Shown: in pieces, positions 6,820 to 10,107 of the stretch
How positions within the stretch are numbered: position 1 is the first letter of the stretch
Layout: each line of letters opens with the position of its first letter
Source: PWQG01 sp041685555
Lineage (GTDB): Bacteria; Pseudomonadota; Gammaproteobacteria; Pseudomonadales; Pseudohongiellaceae
Reading direction: 5' to 3'
DNA: 10,107 nucleotides
Assembly (NCBI GenBank): GCA_041685555.1
Contig: JAWLFN010000093.1
Span: forward strand, 1 to 10,107
Program-made: the position numbers and the translations under genes
The notes under the pieces: model-generated
Databases searched by the model: none
Told to the model about the DNA's origin: nothing
What the model saw: the letters and a program-made list of their open reading frames with translations, nothing else

Positions 6820-7131
6820 ATGTACGCGGTTATTGAAAGTGGTGGCAAGCAGCACCGGGTTGAGGAAGGCGAAGTCCTCAAACTGGAGAAGCTTGATGCC
6901 GCAACAGGCGATACCGTCAGCTTTGATAAAGTGCTGATGGTGGGAGAGGGGGAGTCGGTCAAGGTCGGCGCACCCTATGTGGATGGCGGCAAGGTGACAG
7001 CGGAAGTGGTCACCCAGGGTCGTGGCGACAAGGTGCGTATCATCAAATTCCGTCGTCGCAAGCATTCGCGCAAGCAACAGGGCCACCGTCAGTGGTTCAC
7101 CGAAGTAAAGATCACGGGCATTTCTTCCTGA
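6820..7131 (+). CDS. rplU: 50S ribosomal protein L21
   Basis: The 103-residue product has the standard length of bacterial L21, a 23S rRNA-binding protein of the large subunit. It opens with the canonical MYAVIESGGKQHRVEEGE, carries the conserved central VGAPYV segment, and ends with the basic signature IIKFRRRKHSRKQQGHRQ (about 78-95) followed by the TEVKITGI strand. TGGAG lies 6 nt before the ATG. The gene is first in its transcription unit and 50 bp before rpmA, the near-universal L21-L27 pairing. No anomaly is visible. Confidence 0.98.
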   Translation: MYAVIESGGKQHRVEEGEVLKLEKLDAATGDTVSFDKVLMVGEGESVKVGAPYVDGGKVTAEVVTQGRGDKVRIIKFRRRKHSRKQQGHRQWFTEVKITGISS

Positions 7132-7181
7132 TCGCGCCGTAACGGCAGCACAGGCAGAAAACAGTTCAAGCGGAGTAGGTT

Positions 7182-7439
7182 ATGGCTCACAAGAAAGCAG
7201 GCGGTAGTACTAATAACGGTCGCGATTCGATTTCCAAGCGCCTCGGTGTGAAAAAGTATGGCGGGGAAAGCGTTCTGGCAGGCAATATCATCGTCCGACA
7301 GCGAGGCACCCGTTTCCACCCGGGCGCCAATGTCGGCATTGGCAAGGACCACACCCTGTTCGCTCGCACTGACGGCCAGGTGAAGTTCGAGGTCAAGGGT
7401 CCCAAAAGCCGCAAGTTTGTCAGTATCGAGACTGCGTGA
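7182..7439 (+). CDS. rpmA: 50S ribosomal protein L27
   Basis: The 85-residue product matches bacterial L27, whose N-terminal tail reaches the peptidyl transferase centre. It starts MAHKKAGGSTNNGRDSISKR and contains the signature KRLGVKKYGGESVLAGNIIVRQRGT and HPGANVGIGKDHTLFA. The mature N-terminus follows Met1 directly, so it lacks the cleavable extension found in Firmicutes. GGAG (7172-7175) sits 6 nt before the ATG. It is cotranscribed with rplU and followed by an intrinsic terminator. Confidence 0.98.
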   Translation: MAHKKAGGSTNNGRDSISKRLGVKKYGGESVLAGNIIVRQRGTRFHPGANVGIGKDHTLFARTDGQVKFEVKGPKSRKFVSIETA

Positions 7440-7509
7440 CCTGACGGACTGACGAGGCCGGTGATGATTCCCTGTTGTGCAGGGTGGCCGGCGCAGGACC
7501 ACAACCGTA

Positions 7510-7536
7510 AAGCCCCGTCATCGACGGGGCTTTTTT
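7510..7536 (+). terminator. Intrinsic terminator after rpmA
   Basis: A perfect 10-bp stem, AAGCCCCGTC (7510-7519) with GACGGGGCTT (7523-7532), closes an ATC loop and runs into six consecutive T (7531-7536). It begins 71 bp after the rpmA stop and should end the ribosomal-protein transcript, with possible readthrough into obgE. Confidence 0.9.
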
Positions 7537-7555
7537 GTCTGCGCGACTGCAGACA
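7536..7555 (+). other. Second hairpin in the obgE leader
   Basis: TGTCTGC (7536-7542) pairs perfectly with GCAGACA (7549-7555) around GCGACT. The 5' base is the last U of the preceding terminator, so the two hairpins are practically stacked. No T-run follows. It may protect the 5' end of a processed obgE transcript or be incidental. Confidence 0.4.
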
Positions 7556-7580
7556 GGGCCCGGAAGTACCCGAAAAGGCA

Positions 7581-7584
7581 GAGG
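7581..7584 (+). promoter_or_regulatory. Ribosome binding site deciding the obgE start
   Basis: GAGG lies 6 nt before the ATG at 7591. The frame is open further upstream to an ATG at 7477, but that extension would run through the intrinsic terminator and has no family homology, so 7591 is taken as the start. Confidence 0.7.
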
Positions 7585-7590
7585 CAGAAG

Positions 7591-8769
7591 ATGAAATTCG
7601 TCGATGAAGCAGAGATTACCGTGGCCGCGGGCAAGGGCGGAGACGGCTGCCTGAGCTTCCGGCGAGAGAAGTACATTCCCAAAGGTGGCCCCGACGGTGG
7701 TGACGGGGGGCACGGTGGCAGCGTGTGGCTGGAGGCCGACGAGGCCCTGAATACCCTGATCGATTTCCGCTATCAACGACAGTACCAGGCCCGCGCCGGT
7801 CAACCCGGCATGGGGCGCAACTGCAGTGGCAAGGCCGGCGAGGACCTGGTCATCCATGTGCCTGTGGGAACCTCGGTGGTGGATCGCGACACCGGTGAGC
7901 AGATCGCCGACATTGCCGCTCCCGGGGAGCGGGTCATGGTGGCTCGCGGTGGCATCCGCGGTCTCGGGAACACCCGCTTCAAGTCCAGTGTCAATCGCGC
8001 GCCGCGCAGGACCACGAAGGGGACCGAGGGCGAGAGCCGTCGTCTCAGTCTGCAGCTCAAACTGCTCGCCGATGTCGGGCTTCTCGGGCTGCCCAATGCC
8101 GGAAAGTCCACGCTGATACGGGCTGTGTCGGCGGCCCGCCCCAAAGTCGCGGACTACCCTTTCACCACGCTTATTCCGAATCTTGGTGTGATCCGTGTGG
8201 ATGCCGAGCGCAGTTTCGTGATGGCGGACATTCCGGGGCTGATTGAAGGGGCCGCGGATGGGGCAGGCCTGGGCTTCCGGTTTCTGAAGCATCTGGCCCG
8301 GACGCGGCTGTTGCTGCATGTTATCGACATCTGCCCGCTGGACGACAGCGATCCGCTGGAGCGTGCGGATGAGATTATTGCAGAGCTGCATGCCTTCAGT
8401 CCGGTATTGTCGGAGAAGCCGCGCTGGCTGGTGTTGAACAAGGCGGATCTGCTTGATGAAGAGGAATTGCAGGTCTGGCGACAACGCTTCGCCGAGGGCT
8501 GGCCGGATGTGCCTGTGCATGTCATATCGGCGGCCACCGGTGCGGGGTGTGAGCGGCTGTGTCAACAGATCATGACGGCGCTGGAAGAGCAGCGTCAGCG
8601 TCTGGAGCTCGACGAGGAGTACCGCGCTGCCCGTCAGGCACTGGAACAACGTATGGCGCGGGAGATTCGCGACAGCATTGCGCGCAGTCGCAGTCGACGT
8701 AGCCAGGAGGAGTCGTCCGATGACGAGGACGATGACAATGAAGACGTCACGGTAATCTATCGAGAATGA
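7591..8769 (+). CDS. obgE: Obg-family GTPase ObgE/CgtA
   Basis: This 392-residue protein matches the essential, ribosome-associated GTPase involved in late 50S assembly, the stringent response and cell-cycle control (family knowledge). The N-terminal glycine-rich Obg fold (about 1-158) starts MKFVDEAEITVAAGKGGDGC and contains GGPDGGDGGHGGSV. The G domain has G1 G166-LPNAGKS-T174, G2 around T192-T193 (DYPFTTLIPNLG), G3 D213-IPG-216, G4 N283-KAD-286 and G5 S313-AATG. Residues after about 371 form a strongly acidic tail (SSDDEDDDNED), usual in proteobacterial Obg. The start at 7591 gives the canonical N-terminus. Grouping with rplU-rpmA is conserved, but a terminator intervenes and I see no clear promoter, so expression by readthrough is likely. 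The stop overlaps the proB start (ATGA), implying translational coupling. Confidence 0.97.
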   Translation: MKFVDEAEITVAAGKGGDGCLSFRREKYIPKGGPDGGDGGHGGSVWLEADEALNTLIDFRYQRQYQARAGQPGMGRNCSGKAGEDLVIHVPVGTSVVDRDTGEQIADIAAPGERVMVARGGIRGLGNTRFKSSVNRAPRRTTKGTEGESRRLSLQLKLLADVGLLGLPNAGKSTLIRAVSAARPKVADYPFTTLIPNLGVIRVDAERSFVMADIPGLIEGAADGAGLGFRFLKHLARTRLLLHVIDICPLDDSDPLERADEIIAELHAFSPVLSEKPRWLVLNKADLLDEEELQVWRQRFAEGWPDVPVHVISAATGAGCERLCQQIMTALEEQRQRLELDEEYRAARQALEQRMAREIRDSIARSRSRRSQEESSDDEDDDNEDVTVIYRE

Positions 8770-9890
8770 GAACACAGGTACGCAACGCTGGCTGCTGGGT
8801 CGTCAAGATCGGCAGTTCACTGATCACCAACGACGGCACCGGACTGGATCATGGCGCCATCGAGCGCTGGGTGGCGCAGCTGTCGGCACTGCATGCGGCC
8901 GGCAAGCAGGTGGTGATGGTATCCTCGGGAGCGGTCGCGGAAGGTGTTTCACGTCTGGAGCTGCCGGGGCGACCCCGAGAGGTGCATCTGCAGCAGGCGG
9001 CCGCGGCAGTCGGACAGATGGGGCTGGTCCAGGCCTGGGAGTCCGCCTTTCAACAGTACGATATCCATACGGCCCAGGTCCTTCTGACACATGATGACCT
9101 GTCCAATCGGCGTCGCTATCTCAATGCCCGCAGTACACTGAATGGACTGGTCCGTATGCGGGTCATACCGGTGGTGAACGAGAACGACACGGTGGCCACG
9201 GCCGAGTTGTGCTTCGGTGATAACGACACCCTGGCGGCACTGGTGGCCAATCTGATCAATGCCGAAGGTCTGATCATTCTGACCGATCAACAGGGCCTGC
9301 ACGAGAGCGATCCACGGAACAATCCTTGTGCGCCTGTCATTCCGGAAGCCATGGCAGGAGACGATCGTCTCGATGCGATGGCCGGGGGGAGCAGCAGCCT
9401 GGGGCGGGGCGGTATGCGCACCAAGATCAACGCGGCCCGCACGGCGGCCCGCTCCGGGGCCTTCACACTGATTGCCAGCGGCCGTGAGGAGCGGGTGCTG
9501 ACGCGCCTGTCATCCGGTGAGTCGCTGGGTACATTGCTGCTGCCCGACCAGGAGCCGGTGGCCGCGCGCAAGCAGTGGCTGGCCGGTCAGTTGCGGGCAC
9601 GCGGACAGCTGGTGCTGGACCGGGGAGCAGTGCAGGTGTTGATGAAGTCCGGTCGCAGTCTGCTGCCAGTGGGTGTGGTTGCGGTCAAGGGGCGTTTCGA
9701 TCGCGGCGAGCTGGTGCAGTGCATGGATGAGCAGGGGCGCGAAGTGGCCCGTGGGCTGGTCAACTACGACAGCAGGGAGGCGCAGCAATTGATGCGGCAA
9801 CCGAGTGATCGTATCGAGTCATTGCTGGGGTATAGTGGCGATGAAGAGATGATCCATCGGGACAACATGGTGCTGGTTCCCGGCAGCTGA
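8766..9890 (+). CDS. proB: Glutamate 5-kinase with C-terminal PUA domain
   Basis: The 374-residue enzyme phosphorylates L-glutamate with ATP to gamma-glutamyl phosphate, the first step of proline biosynthesis, in the cytoplasm (EC 2.7.2.11). The amino-acid kinase domain (about 1-255) has K14-IGSSL, VMVSSGAVAEG, VIPVVNENDTVAT, FGDNDTLAALVA (D152/N153/D154), LTDQQGLHESDPR and GRGGMRTKINAARTAARSG. The PUA domain follows (about 277-356: GQLVLDRGAVQVLMKSGRSL, VGVVAVKGRFDRGELV, GREVARGLVNYDS), as in most proteobacterial ProB. Length is close to E. coli ProB (367 aa). The ATG overlaps the obgE TGA by 4 bp, with no separate spacer, so translation is probably coupled; proA is not present in the window. 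Feedback inhibition by proline is a family trait and cannot be read from this sequence. Confidence 0.97.
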   Translation: MRTQVRNAGCWVVKIGSSLITNDGTGLDHGAIERWVAQLSALHAAGKQVVMVSSGAVAEGVSRLELPGRPREVHLQQAAAAVGQMGLVQAWESAFQQYDIHTAQVLLTHDDLSNRRRYLNARSTLNGLVRMRVIPVVNENDTVATAELCFGDNDTLAALVANLINAEGLIILTDQQGLHESDPRNNPCAPVIPEAMAGDDRLDAMAGGSSSLGRGGMRTKINAARTAARSGAFTLIASGREERVLTRLSSGESLGTLLLPDQEPVAARKQWLAGQLRARGQLVLDRGAVQVLMKSGRSLLPVGVVAVKGRFDRGELVQCMDEQGREVARGLVNYDSREAQQLMRQPSDRIESLLGYSGDEEMIHRDNMVLVPGS

Positions 9891-9916
9891 AACCACGTAC
9901 ACGGATTCCCGTCCAT

Positions 9917-9944
9917 AAAAAAAACCGGCCATGGCCGGTTTTTT
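9917..9944. terminator. Bidirectional intrinsic terminator between proB and rpsT
   Basis: Eight A (9917-9924), the perfect palindrome CCGGCCATGGCCGG (9925-9938) and six T (9939-9944) form a symmetric structure. On the plus strand it ends the obgE-proB transcript with six U. On the minus strand it ends rpsT with eight U. It lies 26 bp past the proB stop and about 25 bp past the rpsT stop. Confidence 0.92.
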
Positions 9945-9969
9945 GTACCGCTGGTCTGAAGAAGGAAAC

Positions 9970-10107
9970 TCAGCTCTTCAGTGCAACAATGGCGGCATTC
10001 AGTCGGCTCTTGTGCCGGGCCGCCTTGTTCTTGTTGATGATGCCCTTTCCGGCCATCCGGTCGATCACGGGAACAGCGTCACGGTAGGCCGCGGTCGCTT
10101 TTTCGAC
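9970..10107 (-). CDS. rpsT: 30S ribosomal protein S20, 3' part
   Basis: Only the last 45 codons and stop are in the window; the gene runs off the right edge, and S20 is normally about 87 residues. The translated end contains IDRMAGKGIINKNKAARHKS followed by RLNAAIVALKS, matching the C-terminal signature of bacterial S20 (RxxxKGxIHKNKAARHKSRL). S20 is a primary 16S rRNA-binding helical protein of the small subunit. Its convergent position after proB agrees with a common gammaproteobacterial gene order, although a gene found between them in Pseudomonas is absent here. The frame is intact throughout. Confidence 0.95.
   Translation of the reverse strand, partial: VEKATAAYRDAVPVIDRMAGKGIINKNKAARHKSRLNAAIVALKS

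Noticed and set aside
6607..7086. N-terminal extension of ispB from upstream in-frame ATGs
   Set aside because: It would overlap the predicted ispB promoter and the rplU gene; the IspB family N-terminus and length fit the ATG at 6606.
7477..7590. N-terminal extension of obgE from an upstream ATG
   Set aside because: It would add 38 residues encoded through the terminator hairpin; the canonical Obg N-terminus MKFVDEAEITV begins at 7591 with a ribosome binding site.
7420..8775. 451-codon minus-strand frame opposite obgE
   Set aside because: It is antisense to obgE and crosses the rpmA terminator; no domain is visible.

Overview
This looks like an ordinary chromosomal core-gene region from a G+C-rich gammaproteobacterium. 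The main reason is the conserved block ispB <-> rplU-rpmA-obgE-proB with rpsT convergent beyond it. This order is known from Pseudomonas and related groups; the EamA-family gene yhbE that sits before obgE in E. coli is absent. The proteins read as gammaproteobacterial. A marine or hydrocarbon-degrading lineage (Alcanivorax or Marinobacter type) is plausible from the lipid and flavoprotein genes, but the sequence does not prove it. I found no phage, IS element, CRISPR array, tRNA or rRNA.

Left part (1-3678, all + strand). The window opens inside a TIGR01777/YfcH-type SDR epimerase cut off at its 5' end. Next, behind a plausible sigma-70 promoter, comes ETF-ubiquinone oxidoreductase, which passes electrons from acyl-CoA dehydrogenases through ETF to the quinone pool. 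After a 111-bp gap holding a hairpin and a short palindrome there is a lipoprotein joining a transglutaminase-like domain (C115/H156/D172) to about five TPRs. It is the least characterised gene here.

Middle part (3656-6606, - strand). A 630-residue AMP-forming acyl-CoA synthetase converges on the lipoprotein gene, and the two coding regions overlap tail-to-tail by 23 bp. It has its own promoter with a consensus -10. Upstream of it lies ispB, the long-chain prenyl diphosphate synthase that makes the ubiquinone side chain. Its promoter faces away from the ribosomal-protein promoter. ETF-QO, the acyl-CoA synthetase and IspB fit together functionally: fatty-acid activation, electron transfer from beta-oxidation, and quinone supply. 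Sequence alone does not show co-regulation.

Right part (6820-10107). rplU and rpmA (L21, L27) share a promoter and end at a strong intrinsic terminator. obgE and proB follow, coupled by a 4-bp ATGA overlap. A nearly perfect palindromic bidirectional terminator separates proB from the 3' end of rpsT (S20, - strand), which runs off the right edge.

I did not find a convincing undescribed system. The items most worth a second look are the transglutaminase/TPR lipoprotein, an apparent charged insertion in the left-edge SDR protein, the C-terminal extension of the acyl-CoA synthetase, and the tandem hairpins between rpmA and obgE.
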